Below are positions 9,107 through 18,258 of a stretch of DNA of 64,000 bases, piece after piece; positions within the stretch are counted from its first letter, which is position 1; each line of letters opens with the position of its first letter. The translations under genes were made by a program, and so were the position numbers. The notes beneath the pieces are model-generated. The model did no database searches. It was not told the DNA's origin and saw only the letters and a program-made list of their open reading frames with translations. Source of the stretch: S010-25 sp964441285 (GTDB taxonomy: Bacteria > Pseudomonadota > Gammaproteobacteria > SZUA-229); NCBI GenBank assembly GCA_964441285.1, contig CAYTUK010000005.1, forward strand, positions 62,001-126,000, read 5' to 3'.

Positions 9107-10216
9107 TTAGTATGCACTCAGCACGGCTTTGCCCTCGCGCACAAAAACCGGCTTCACCACGCGTGCGGGTAATAATTTACCACGAATTTCTACCTCACAG
9201 CTATTACCCATTTGCACCGGCACACGCGCCAAAGCAATAGACTGTTTCAGCGTAGGTGAATAGCTGCCGCTGGTTACTTCACCTTCTCCACTCAGCTCAC
9301 CGGCTGCATCTTTCACGATAACTTTCTGCTGACCACGCAAAACACCGCGTTGCTCCAGCACCAGCCCAACAAGTTTTTGTTTAACACCGCGCTGTTTTTC
9401 GGCTTCCAGCGCTTTGCGGCCAATAAAATTTCTATCCGCTGGTTCCCAGGCGATGGTCCAGCCCAGCCCTGAAATCAGTGGCGACGTGGCCTCGCTCATC
9501 TCTGCACCGTACAAATTCATGCCGGCCTCCAGCCTCAGAGTATCGCGTGCGCCCAGGCCACAGGGCTTGATACCCGCTTTAATTAATTTTCTCCACAAAG
9601 CGATGGTCTCGGAAACAGGCAGCATTATCTCAAAACCATCTTCGCCAGTATAGCCAGTACGACCAACAAACCATTCGCCACAATCTGCACCAAAAAAACG
9701 CTGTAGTGGCGAAGCTGCTTCAACCACGTCTAGCGGCAATACTGACAGGGCTTTTTCTCTGGCATTGGGCCCCTGTACAGCTATCATGGCATGGTCGGTA
9801 CGTTCAATCACATCAACATCAAACGCCGTTGCCTGCTGACTTATCCACAGCAGGTCTTTTTCACCTGTGCCGGCATTCACCACCAGACGAAACCAGTTTT
9901 CATGCATAGCATAAACGATCAGATCATCAATCACACCCGCCGACTCGTTTAACATGCAGCTATACAGCGCTTTGCCCGGCTGCTTCAGTTTCGCCACATC
10001 ATTAGCCAACAGAAAGCGCAAAAACGCAGTGACACGCTCACCCCTAAGGTCAACAATCACCATATGCGAAACATCAAACATGCCTGCATCCTGGCGCACC
10101 TGGTGATGCTCTTCTATCTGCGAACCATAATTGACCGGCATTTGCCAGCCTGCAAAATTAACGACCTTGCCACCATATTCGAGGTGTTTATCAAAAAGAA
10201 CGGTTTTCTGACTCAT
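9107..10216 (-). CDS. gcvT: Glycine cleavage system T protein (aminomethyltransferase)
   Basis: This 369-residue protein starts MSQKTVLFDKHLEYGGKVV and contains MFDVSHM and GEDGFEIM, standard for the tetrahydrofolate-dependent aminomethyltransferase. It transfers the one-carbon unit from GcvH to tetrahydrofolate and releases ammonia. It starts 62 bases after the ubiI stop on the same strand, too short for a full tandem glycine riboswitch, and none is seen. Transcription probably continues from the ubi genes. Confidence 0.95.
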   Translation of the reverse strand: MSQKTVLFDKHLEYGGKVVNFAGWQMPVNYGSQIEEHHQVRQDAGMFDVSHMVIVDLRGERVTAFLRFLLANDVAKLKQPGKALYSCMLNESAGVIDDLIVYAMHENWFRLVVNAGTGEKDLLWISQQATAFDVDVIERTDHAMIAVQGPNAREKALSVLPLDVVEAASPLQRFFGADCGEWFVGRTGYTGEDGFEIMLPVSETIALWRKLIKAGIKPCGLGARDTLRLEAGMNLYGAEMSEATSPLISGLGWTIAWEPADRNFIGRKALEAEKQRGVKQKLVGLVLEQRGVLRGQQKVIVKDAAGELSGEGEVTSGSYSPTLKQSIALARVPVQMGNSCEVEIRGKLLPARVVKPVFVREGKAVLSAY

Positions 10217-10278
10217 TTACTAACCCACAATTATACTGATCTACATAATCAGCTTGAAACACTTAAAAAGACCACCGC

Positions 10279-11496
10279 TCAACCACCCAGGGCACGACGA
10301 ATAAACATATTTTTTAGCGCAGGCAGGTGATCTACCAGACTTAAGCCGGCATTCCTGAGCTCAACCAGTACCGGACTAGTTTGTCCAAATAGCGTTTTAA
10401 ATCCGGTCATTGCGTTTTCCATTAGCCGATTCTCTATTTTGCGCTGACGCTGGTATTTGAGTAATGTGTGCACAGCATACCACTGTCTGTTTGATGCTTT
10501 TGCCTGTTTAATCACTCCGGCAAGGCAGATTGCATCAGCGATGCCAAGATTCGCCCCCTGTCCGGCCAGTGGATGAATAATATGCGCCGCATCGCCGATT
10601 AAAGCCAGACCCAGTTTCACATAGTCATTCGCATGCCCGTGTGCCAGCGGAAACAGTTTACGCTCACTCACCGCCTTTATTTCACCGAGCCGGTATTCAC
10701 TGGCCTGCGCCAGCGCCTGTTTAAAGTCGTTATCATTTAACGCCAGCATTTCATTCGCCCTGCCTTCATCCAGCGACCAGACAATCGAGCTCTGACCATT
10801 AAACAGCGGCAAAAAAGCCAGCGGCCCGCTCGGCAAAAAACATTGCCACGCCGTTTGCTGATGGCTGTTTTCTGTTTCCACGGCACAAACCAGCCCCTGC
10901 TGTTGATAACGGTGAGAAATAAATTCAATCCCGGCTATTTCACGCACCTGCGAGCGTGCGCCGTCAGCCCCTACCAATAGCGATGCGTTGAGGCTGTAAC
11001 CATCCTGCAAGGTTACCACCGTCCGATTAGCGCAAGCCTGATCACCACCATCATCCACCAGACTAATGTTTTTAATGCTGACAGGACAATACAGTTGTAT
11101 GTTTTCTGCGGCTTCAACTGATGCCAGCAACGCCCGCACCAGTACGCTGTTTTCAATAATATGGCCCAGTTCCGGCAACCCCAGCTCGGCGCTATCAAAA
11201 TGTATCTGTCCGAGACCGGTTGTATCCCATACCTGCATTTGTTGAAAAGCACAGTAGCGCTGCTGCAAATGCGGCCATAGCTGTAGCGATTTAAAATACG
11301 TTGAAGCCACCTGGTTGATTGCCGAAACACGTAAATCGGTCTGCTTCGATTCAGGCGTCGGTGCGGCCACCGCGCGTTCAATCACGGCAACGGAGAAATC
11401 AGTATCAACCAGGGCATTGGCCAGCGTCAAACCAACAATACCACCACCGACAATGACAACATCGTAGCTGCGCTGTTCATGCTGTGGCTGATTCAT
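10279..11496 (-). CDS. ubiI: FAD-dependent ubiquinone-biosynthesis hydroxylase, UbiI/VisC type
   Basis: This 405-residue protein is a class A flavin monooxygenase. It has the FAD-binding GGGIVG near residue 17, the DG fold motif LLVGADGARSQVR, and GDAAHIIHPLAGQGANLG for the FAD ribityl and pyrophosphate. In E. coli the gene after ubiH in the ygfB-pepP-ubiH operon is ubiI, which hydroxylates C5 of the ubiquinone ring. The position supports that assignment, but UbiF- or UbiL/UbiM-like regiospecificity cannot be excluded from sequence. It starts 13 bases after ubiH. Confidence 0.82.
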   Translation of the reverse strand: MNQPQHEQRSYDVVIVGGGIVGLTLANALVDTDFSVAVIERAVAAPTPESKQTDLRVSAINQVASTYFKSLQLWPHLQQRYCAFQQMQVWDTTGLGQIHFDSAELGLPELGHIIENSVLVRALLASVEAAENIQLYCPVSIKNISLVDDGGDQACANRTVVTLQDGYSLNASLLVGADGARSQVREIAGIEFISHRYQQQGLVCAVETENSHQQTAWQCFLPSGPLAFLPLFNGQSSIVWSLDEGRANEMLALNDNDFKQALAQASEYRLGEIKAVSERKLFPLAHGHANDYVKLGLALIGDAAHIIHPLAGQGANLGIADAICLAGVIKQAKASNRQWYAVHTLLKYQRQRKIENRLMENAMTGFKTLFGQTSPVLVELRNAGLSLVDHLPALKNMFIRRALGG

Positions 11497-11509
11497 GTGA
11501 GCGCCCGGT

Positions 11510-12781
11510 TCATAAGCTTATCCCACGATTTAAGCGTGACAAACGGCCACTCAACCCCATACTCTGCATTGCCAGTCTATGTTTTATTCCGGGTAATACA
11601 TCAACTGCCAGCAGGCCCAGTGAACGGCAATGTGCCAGCGGTGGAAACGGGGTTGAAAAAATTTTCACCAGACCATCAGTAAAACGATACACGCGCGCCA
11701 TATCTTCGCTACGCTGCTCAACATAGCGATTTAATCGCTCAGTAGCCCCCAGATCTTCACCCGCAGTAAACGCATCGATCAGCATTTCAGCCAGCAGGGC
11801 AATATCCCGCAAAGCCAGATTAAAGCCCTGTCCGGCAACCGGATGCAGTGTGTGCGCAGCATTACCCACGATCACTACACGCCCCTGAACCAATTGCGTG
11901 GCCTGCTGCAACATCAGTGGATACACCTGACGCTGACCGGCTTTCCTGAACTGCCCCAGCCGATAGCCAAACGCCTGCTGTAGCTGTTGCAGAAAAGACT
12001 TTTCATCCAGCAGACGCATTTTCTCTGCCTGTTTTTGCGGCAACGTCCATACCACTGAACAACGATTTTCCCGCATCGGCAAACAGGCCAGTGGCCCACT
12101 CTCGGTAAAACGTTCGTAGGCAACATTGGCATGTGCCTTACCCGGCGAGATATTGGTTACCAGTGCGCTTTGCCGGTAATCCTGCTGCGCATCACCAATA
12201 TTTAATAATTGTTTAACCTGTGATTGCTGACCATCAGCCGCCACCAGTAACGTGGTGGTTAAGGTTTTTTCACCCGCTGCGTCTTTAAGCGTTACGCTGA
12301 CGTTTTGTTTCTGCTCAGTAAAGCCTGTCAGAGTTGCCGGGCAAAAAAGTTTAATCTGTTCGGTTACTGCCATCTGCTGATATAAAATCTCGCCCAGCAC
12401 ACGATTCTCCGCCACATAACCCAGCGCCTCAACTCCTTCCTCGTCACTATTTAGTCGCGTTACGCCAAAATGCCCCCGATCAGAAATATGAATGTGCTTA
12501 ATGGCTTCGGCTTCACTCGCAATATGCGTCCACAAACCCATCGCCGCAAAAATTTTGCGGCTACCATAGGACAGGGCGACCGTACGGTCATCATAACAGG
12601 GCTGTTGACCGGTCGTTAGCGGAAATGGCTCGATAACCGCAATAGACAGCGCCGATTTTGTCCGTGCCGGTTTCGCCGTCACGTTCGCCAGCGCACAGGC
12701 CAGACTGGCACCTACCAGGCCACCACCAATAATAATGACATCATAATGTGATAGAGCCTGTTGAGAGGATGCGGGTTGCAT
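11510..12781 (-). CDS. ubiH: 2-octaprenyl-6-methoxyphenol hydroxylase UbiH
   Basis: This 423-residue flavin monooxygenase is paralogous to the next gene. It has GGGLVGASLA near residue 20 for FAD binding, LLVAADGQQSQVK as the DG motif and GNAAHTLHPVAGQGFNL near the C-terminus. UbiH hydroxylates C1 in aerobic ubiquinone synthesis. Synteny with pepP upstream and ubiI downstream matches the E. coli operon. The gap to pepP is 28 bases. Confidence 0.87.
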   Translation of the reverse strand: MQPASSQQALSHYDVIIIGGGLVGASLACALANVTAKPARTKSALSIAVIEPFPLTTGQQPCYDDRTVALSYGSRKIFAAMGLWTHIASEAEAIKHIHISDRGHFGVTRLNSDEEGVEALGYVAENRVLGEILYQQMAVTEQIKLFCPATLTGFTEQKQNVSVTLKDAAGEKTLTTTLLVAADGQQSQVKQLLNIGDAQQDYRQSALVTNISPGKAHANVAYERFTESGPLACLPMRENRCSVVWTLPQKQAEKMRLLDEKSFLQQLQQAFGYRLGQFRKAGQRQVYPLMLQQATQLVQGRVVIVGNAAHTLHPVAGQGFNLALRDIALLAEMLIDAFTAGEDLGATERLNRYVEQRSEDMARVYRFTDGLVKIFSTPFPPLAHCRSLGLLAVDVLPGIKHRLAMQSMGLSGRLSRLNRGISL

Positions 12782-12809
12782 GGTTATACGTGTTTCATGT
12801 TGACGACAA

Positions 12810-14123
12810 TTAAATCGCCGCCGATTTTGCCATAACAGCTTCTATTTCAGCAACCGTTCTGGGCAGGCCTTTGGTTAACAGATCATTCCCCTCGCGCGTA
12901 ACCACAATATCATCCTCGATGCGCACACCAATATTCCACCAGCGTTTTGCACCGCGTGAACCGGATGCAATATACAAACCCGGCTCAACCGTTAACACCA
13001 TCCCCGGCTCCAGTAAACGCCATTTTTCATCCACTTTGTAATCGCCCACATCATGCACATCCATCCCCAGCCAGTGACCGGTACGGTGCATGAAATATTT
13101 CATGTATTTAGCTTCTTTAATCAACGCTGGCACTCTGCCCTTGAGCAGACCCAGCTCAACCATGCCTTTCGTTAATACTTTTACCGCGGCATGGTGCGGG
13201 TCATTCCAGTGATTGCCTGGCTTTACCTGTTTAATGGCGGCTTCCTGTGATTGCAGTACCAGCTCATAAATTTCTTTCTGAGCATCGCTGAATTGGCCAT
13301 TTACCGGAAAGGTACGCGTGATGTCGGCGGCATAGCCCTGATATTCAGCACCCGCATCAATCAACACCATGGTTTTATCCTGCAAGGTCCGGTTATTTTC
13401 AGTGTAATGCAAAATGCATGTGTTCTCACCGCTGCCAACGATAGAGGGATACGCCCAGTCTGCCCCGTTTTTCTTAAAGGCATAAAGAAATTCTGCTTCC
13501 AGTTCGGTTTCATTCATCCCCGGTTCACAGACCTGCATCACATGTATGTGCGCCTGCACTGAAATTTTTGCGGCTTTGCGCAGCAGGCTGATTTCTTCGC
13601 GATTTTTGAACAAACGCATATCGTGTAACAGGTATTCCAGTGAAACGAATTCATAAGGCGCACGAGTACCCCGGCGCGACTGCAGGCGCAGATCATTGAC
13701 ACATTTCATCACCACCTTATCAAATTCAGGCCGCAAACCCATGGTGTAATAGACACTCTCACAATGCCCCATCATTTCAGGCAGGCGCTCTTCCAGCTCA
13801 TCAATAGGGTATGCCTCATCCACAGCAAAGTGTTCAACAGCGCCTTCCGGGCCAAAACGACGACCATTCCAGGTTTCCTTTAGTTTGTCGCGTTTACGGC
13901 AAAAAAGTACATACTGCCCCTGTTTACGCTCTGGCAATAATATTATTACCGCTTCAGGTTCATTGAAACCACTCAGATAAAGAAAGTCGCTATCCTGACG
14001 GAAGCTATATTCAACATCGCGATTTCTGATCAACAGGTCAGCGGCAGGCAAAATGGCAACAGCATTATCGCCCATCATCCGCATAAGTTGTTTTCGGCGT
14101 TGTGCATGTATTTTTTTAGTCAT
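12810..14123 (-). CDS. pepP: Xaa-Pro aminopeptidase (aminopeptidase P)
   Basis: This 437-residue M24 metallopeptidase has the dimanganese ligands in order: DAGAEYQGYAADITR (two Asp), HRTGHWLGMDVHD (His), EPGLYI (Glu) and RIEDDIVV (Glu). The N-terminal creatinase-like domain begins MTKKIHAQRRKQLMRMM. It removes N-terminal residues that precede proline in the cytosol. It stands between ygfB (43 bases upstream) and ubiH, as in enterobacteria. The length equals the family norm of about 440 residues. Confidence 0.95.
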   Translation of the reverse strand: MTKKIHAQRRKQLMRMMGDNAVAILPAADLLIRNRDVEYSFRQDSDFLYLSGFNEPEAVIILLPERKQGQYVLFCRKRDKLKETWNGRRFGPEGAVEHFAVDEAYPIDELEERLPEMMGHCESVYYTMGLRPEFDKVVMKCVNDLRLQSRRGTRAPYEFVSLEYLLHDMRLFKNREEISLLRKAAKISVQAHIHVMQVCEPGMNETELEAEFLYAFKKNGADWAYPSIVGSGENTCILHYTENNRTLQDKTMVLIDAGAEYQGYAADITRTFPVNGQFSDAQKEIYELVLQSQEAAIKQVKPGNHWNDPHHAAVKVLTKGMVELGLLKGRVPALIKEAKYMKYFMHRTGHWLGMDVHDVGDYKVDEKWRLLEPGMVLTVEPGLYIASGSRGAKRWWNIGVRIEDDIVVTREGNDLLTKGLPRTVAEIEAVMAKSAAI

Positions 14124-14166
14124 TCAAGTTATTCCCGTTATTTTCTACTGCATGTCAGCCCAGAAA

Positions 14167-14754
14167 TTAATGCACAGTCTGCGAAGATTGCAAGGGTTGC
14201 AATTCTTCATAAATGAGTAAAATACCCATGCGTACATACTCTATCACTTCCATAAAAGCGATTTCATCTTCATCCAGCTTATCCTCTTCGCCTTCACTAT
14301 CATCATCTTCAGGCGAATCGAGACCGATGCGCGATATTTCAACAATGTCTCGAATCAATTCCTGCGTATCATCCGGCAATTCAGTCTCCTGCTTAACCCC
14401 GCCAACCGCCAGCCCATAAACAAACCCCTGGCACCAGAGACTCAGTGCTTCAACTCGCTCTTCCAACAGCTCATCATCCGTCGGCAGATACAATTCAAAC
14501 TCAATTGTGGAATCATTCATCTGCTCAACCGCAAACTGATAAATTTGCATCAACTGCCCGGCCACTTCTTTTAATAATGGATTACCTTCACCCTGCTCGC
14601 CCAATACATGCACCAGCCATTGCGGTGCTTGCGTCGAACCCTGCGCGCACAACATGCCACATAATGCACCATGCGACTCAATTGCAGACATCGCCGCATC
14701 AACCCGAAACAATAAATCTTCCAACCTGGTTATATCTGGTAAAACAGCCATCAT
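14167..14754 (-). CDS. ygfB: YgfB / UPF0149 family protein
   Basis: This 195-residue acidic protein has the UPF0149 features: SHGALCGMLCAQG near the N-terminus, WCQGFVYGLA in the middle and a C-terminal half rich in Asp/Glu (DSPEDDDSEGEEDKLDEDE). YgfB is a conserved gammaproteobacterial protein. In Pseudomonas aeruginosa it has been reported to affect ampDh3 expression and beta-lactam resistance, which is notable because ampD-ampE and amgK-murU are also in this window. It heads the minus-strand operon with pepP, ubiH and ubiI. Confidence 0.88.
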   Translation of the reverse strand: MMAVLPDITRLEDLLFRVDAAMSAIESHGALCGMLCAQGSTQAPQWLVHVLGEQGEGNPLLKEVAGQLMQIYQFAVEQMNDSTIEFELYLPTDDELLEERVEALSLWCQGFVYGLAVGGVKQETELPDDTQELIRDIVEISRIGLDSPEDDDSEGEEDKLDEDEIAFMEVIEYVRMGILLIYEELQPLQSSQTVH

Positions 14755-14924
14755 ACTAGACCCTTAATAATTTTTTACACGCAAATATGCATAGAGAAAC
14801 AACCTGTTAGTTTAACCCTAATTAATTCATTGAGCAGGAAAAAATGCCCTCTCTTTTCCCGGCAACTGAATTTTTTCAGCCATTCGATTTGACCTCTGCT
14901 GATTCTCGTTCTACTATATAAGTT

Positions 14925-15137
14925 ATGAGTGAAAACAGCATAAACATGGATAAGCTTGAACAACAGACCGATGACTTACTCGAACTGTGCAAACGGTTAA
15001 GTGACGAAAATAGAGCCATGCGTGCACAGATCAACCAGAATAATAGAGAACGCGCCACGCTAGTGGAACAGAAAGAAGTTGCGCGCTCACAGGTTGAGTC
15101 GATGATTACCCGGCTTCGCTCAATGGAAAACGTATAA
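14925..15137 (+). CDS. Small coiled-coil protein, TIGR02449 type (ZapB-like)
   Basis: The 70-residue protein is almost wholly alpha-helical with heptad-like spacing, for example LEQQTDDLLELCKRL followed by RAMRAQINQ and SQVESMITRLRSME. It matches the small gammaproteobacterial family found next to zapA, often described as ZapB-like. A link to FtsZ-ring assembly is suggested by its position divergent from ygfB and upstream of zapA, but is unproven. The start could also be the second ATG at 14946. Confidence 0.75.
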   Translation: MSENSINMDKLEQQTDDLLELCKRLSDENRAMRAQINQNNRERATLVEQKEVARSQVESMITRLRSMENV

Positions 15138-15347
15138 AAATTAATCACCGTTATAATCTACGCTTTTCATACTGTTTTAGCGACATCCAGTCTATACTCA
15201 CTGAATGTTTCGCTGTAAACGCGAAGAAACAGCTAACTAATTTTGCAGCCAGTAGATTGTAAGCGACGATTTCATGGATTGATCAACGGTTCCATAAATA
15301 TTGATAAAATGCGTAACGAGAGTATCATGTCATTGAGGATAACGTAA

Positions 15348-15650
15348 ATGAATAAAGCAGAATCGTTAACCATCAGTATTATGAGTAAAGAGTATCGGGT
15401 TGCCTGTGCTACTGAAGAAGTTGAGAGTTTAAAGGCATCGGCGCAGTTATTAAATGACAATTTGCAAACAATAAAAGGGCAAGGTTCCGTTATTGGCACT
15501 GAGCGCATTGCCATTATGGCCGCATTAAACATGAGCCACGAAATCCTGCATGGTGAATCGCTGAAGCAGGCACACAGCGATATAAGTGAGAGGATTGATG
15601 TCTTATCAAACCGCATTGAGGAATCAATGCGTAGCATAAATTTAATATGA
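15348..15650 (+). CDS. zapA: Cell division protein ZapA
   Basis: This 100-residue protein has the ZapA pattern: a beta-rich N-terminus (SLTISIMSKEYRVAC), then ERIAIMAALNMSHEIL and a C-terminal coiled coil. ZapA tetramers cross-link FtsZ filaments at mid-cell. The gene is followed directly by 6S RNA and fau, the conserved gammaproteobacterial order, which secures the call. The 210-base gap before it (15138-15347) contains no gene I can see. Confidence 0.9.
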   Translation: MNKAESLTISIMSKEYRVACATEEVESLKASAQLLNDNLQTIKGQGSVIGTERIAIMAALNMSHEILHGESLKQAHSDISERIDVLSNRIEESMRSINLI

Positions 15651-15659
15651 GTTTTGTAG

Positions 15660-15665
15660 TATAAG
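15660..15665 (+). promoter_or_regulatory. -10 element of the 6S RNA gene
   Basis: TATAAG lies five bases before the predicted 6S RNA 5' end at about 15670. No clear -35 hexamer stands out in the zapA stop region upstream. The call depends on the fit to the RNA end. Confidence 0.45.
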
Positions 15666-15669
15666 TTTT

Positions 15670-15858
15670 GGTATCTCTGGGGTGTACGTAAGCGACCTGT
15701 ATAATCCTTGAGCCTTATATACTGACTACGGGAGCCGGTCTGTTGAATCCGTGTGCGATACCGTGTAAACGGGAGGCCTAAAGATTCATCGCTTGTTTCC
15801 AACCTGAACCTATCGGTTCAAGGTCAGCAGTATTGCTACGGCACATCTGGGGATACCT
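15670..15858 (+). ncRNA. ssrS: 6S RNA
   Basis: The two ends, GGTATCTCTGGGGTGT and GCACATCTGGGGATACC, pair to form the closing stem with several G-U pairs. The 3' half contains AACCTGAACCTATCGGTTCAAGG, a hairpin that matches the CCTTGAACC..GGTTCAAGG stem-loop of E. coli 6S RNA. The length of about 189 bases and the zapA-ssrS-fau order are those of gammaproteobacterial 6S RNA. 6S RNA mimics an open promoter and sequesters sigma-70 RNA polymerase in stationary phase. The large central bubble falls between the two GC-rich stems. Confidence 0.93.
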
Positions 15859-15892
15859 TCTAATTTCATACGTAACTATTCGTGAATCGCCT

Positions 15893-16474
15893 GTGGCTAC
15901 ATCCACCAGTATCAGAAAACAAAAACGCCAGCAGCGTCGCGATCTCAGCTTTAGTACACAAAAACAGCACGCCAGACAACTAAGCGCTCAACTCACCAAA
16001 CTAGCTGAGTACCGACGCAGTAAACATATCGCCTGTTATCTTGCCAATGATGGTGAAATCAGTGCAGACAATATTATTGAACACGCCTGGAAACGAAATA
16101 AAACAATTTATTTACCCGTTCTGGCACCACTAAAAAAAACCTTATATTTTGCCCCCTACACACAAACCTGCGCCCTAAATACCAACCGTTTTAATATTAT
16201 TGAACCTGATGTCAAACCATCACAATGGCGGCTAGCATGGCAACTGGATTTACTGCTATTGCCTCTGGTTGCCTTTGATGAAAGTGGAAATCGCATGGGG
16301 ATGGGCGGCGGTTTTTACGACCGAACACTCGCCTATCGAAGCAATCATCAGCAATGGAAAAAACCTCATTTAATCGGGCTGGCGCATGAAATACAGAAAT
16401 GTAAAACGCTGTCAGCACAGGCGTGGGATGTACCGCTGGAGATGGTTATGACAGAAAAAAACTGTTACCGGTAA
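15893..16474 (+). CDS. fau: 5-formyltetrahydrofolate cyclo-ligase
   Basis: The protein (193 residues from GTG at 15893) begins VATSTSIRKQKRQQRR, the usual basic N-terminus, and carries GMGGGFYDRTLAY, the substrate-binding signature of methenyltetrahydrofolate synthetase. It converts 5-formyl-THF to 5,10-methenyl-THF with ATP. An in-frame TTG at 15833 extends the frame, but it lies within the 6S RNA, so I reject that start. As in E. coli, fau is probably transcribed with ssrS and the mature 6S is processed from that transcript. One-carbon metabolism links it to the nearby gcv genes. Confidence 0.88.
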   Translation: MATSTSIRKQKRQQRRDLSFSTQKQHARQLSAQLTKLAEYRRSKHIACYLANDGEISADNIIEHAWKRNKTIYLPVLAPLKKTLYFAPYTQTCALNTNRFNIIEPDVKPSQWRLAWQLDLLLLPLVAFDESGNRMGMGGGFYDRTLAYRSNHQQWKKPHLIGLAHEIQKCKTLSAQAWDVPLEMVMTEKNCYR

Positions 16475-16500
16475 AAAAATTTAGTACTGAGGTTCTGATG

Positions 16501-18027
16501 CTACTTTTTATCCGCTCTGGAAAGAAAAAGCTGATAGGCTGGATTTTGCGTCTCTTCCCAGTAACTGTATCCTACGCAGTCAAGATGGTCGAACAATTCT
16601 TTACGTTGCGTCTGCGGGGTTTGCAAACCAACCAGTACTCGCCCAAAAGCAGCACCATGATTACGGTAATGAAATAAACTGATATTCCACCTTTTCCCTA
16701 TACGGGTTAAAAAATCCAGCAATGCACCCGGCCTTTCAGGAAACTCAAAGCGAAATAACACTTCATTTTGCATACCCGCGTGCCCACCAACAAGGTGACG
16801 AATATGCATTTTTGCCATTTCATTGTCCGTCATATCCGTTACTGGATAATGGCTGGCGATTAATTTATCAATAATTTCCTGCTTTTCATCCAGTCCATTT
16901 TTAAGCTGAATTCCAGTAAAAACCTGCGCACTGACTGTATCGCAGTAGCGATAGTTAAACTCGGTAATACCGCGCTTACCAAGAATTTTACAAAAACGAT
17001 GAAAACTACCCGCTTCTTCTGGAATGGTCACAGCAAACAAGGCCTCACGGTTTTCACCGATCTCTGCACGCTCAGCCACATGACGCAGGCGATCAAAATT
17101 CATATTTGCACCTGAACAAATTGCCACCAGCGTGGCAGCGTTGATGGCTTCGCGCTCGGTATATTTTTTTAACCCGGCAACAGCCAATGCGCCTGCGGGC
17201 TCCATAATGGATCGGGTATCGTCAAATATGTCTTTAATGGCTGCACAAATTTCATCCGTATTGACAGTAATAATTTCATCCACATATTTATGTGCAAGGC
17301 GAAATGTTTCCTTACCTGCCTGACGCACAGCAACACCATCGGCAAAAATGCCCACATGATCCAGTACTACACGTCTGCCTTTTTTAAATGCCAGTGCCAT
17401 GCAGGCCGCATCCTCAGGCTCCACACCGATTATTTTAGTTTCGGGATGGAGGTACTTAACAAACATTGAAACCCCCGCAATCAGCCCACCACCGCCGACA
17501 GGAATAAATATCACATCTATCGGATCAGCATGCTGCCGAAGTATTTCCATACCGATAGTCCCCTGACCAGCAATTACATCCGGGTCATCATAAGGATGAA
17601 CAAAGTCCAACTTGCCTTCTTTCACTAACTCCTGTGCATAATCATTTGCATCATCATAACTGTCACCTTTTAAGACTACTTTTGCACCATAGGATTTCAC
17701 TGCATTTACTTTAATATTTGGTGTCGTTTTCGGCATTACAATGGTGGCGGATATACCCAGGCAGCTAGCCGCCAACGCAACCCCCTGTGCATGATTACCC
17801 GCAGAGGCGGCGATAACACCTTCTACCTTTTTTTTCTGCATTAACTGATAGATACAGTTATATGCTCCACGTAATTTAAAAGAGAAAACGCGCTGTAAGT
17901 CTTCACGTTTTAATAACACTTTATTGTGCTGACGGGAACTCAGGTTTTTCGCCAATTCCAGTGGTGATTCTATGGCAACATCATAAACCCGCGCCGACAG
18001 TATTTTTTCTATGTATTTCTCAGTCAT
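16501..18027 (-). CDS. ilvA: Threonine dehydratase, biosynthetic (threonine ammonia-lyase)
   Basis: This 508-residue protein has the PLP lysine K51 in FSFKLRGAYN, the glycine-rich phosphate loop GGGGLIAG, and two C-terminal ACT-like regulatory domains (about 330-500), as in the long biosynthetic form. It makes 2-oxobutanoate for isoleucine synthesis and is expected to be inhibited by isoleucine and activated by valine. It is convergent with fau (26 bases apart) and divergent from rpiA. No attenuator-like leader is seen upstream. Confidence 0.95.
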   Translation of the reverse strand: MTEKYIEKILSARVYDVAIESPLELAKNLSSRQHNKVLLKREDLQRVFSFKLRGAYNCIYQLMQKKKVEGVIAASAGNHAQGVALAASCLGISATIVMPKTTPNIKVNAVKSYGAKVVLKGDSYDDANDYAQELVKEGKLDFVHPYDDPDVIAGQGTIGMEILRQHADPIDVIFIPVGGGGLIAGVSMFVKYLHPETKIIGVEPEDAACMALAFKKGRRVVLDHVGIFADGVAVRQAGKETFRLAHKYVDEIITVNTDEICAAIKDIFDDTRSIMEPAGALAVAGLKKYTEREAINAATLVAICSGANMNFDRLRHVAERAEIGENREALFAVTIPEEAGSFHRFCKILGKRGITEFNYRYCDTVSAQVFTGIQLKNGLDEKQEIIDKLIASHYPVTDMTDNEMAKMHIRHLVGGHAGMQNEVLFRFEFPERPGALLDFLTRIGKRWNISLFHYRNHGAAFGRVLVGLQTPQTQRKELFDHLDCVGYSYWEETQNPAYQLFLSRADKK

Positions 18028-18258
18028 TTAAATTGAATAAAGTTAGCTGTTATCGACGGGCAGTTTAAGGTTATTCACTAAAAGTTTAAAGTAATTAATC
18101 ATCATCCGCCGTTATCATCCACATTCCATCACCAGTCAGCTAATCATTGCTCCTGAATATCGAATAACCAGTAAACACTAACTTTCAACTAATGTTCTTT
18201 CCCTGTATCATTTGTGCCGATAAATTTACTTAAAACCGTACAGAGGGGAACCCAGGTT

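Noticed and set aside
15272..15802. Open frame antisense to zapA and 6S RNA
   Set aside because: It overlaps two secure genes on the other strand and has no recognisable protein features.
15833..15892. TTG start for fau that extends the frame upstream
   Set aside because: The first codons lie in the 6S RNA 3' stem; family alignment and GTG at 15893 are more credible.
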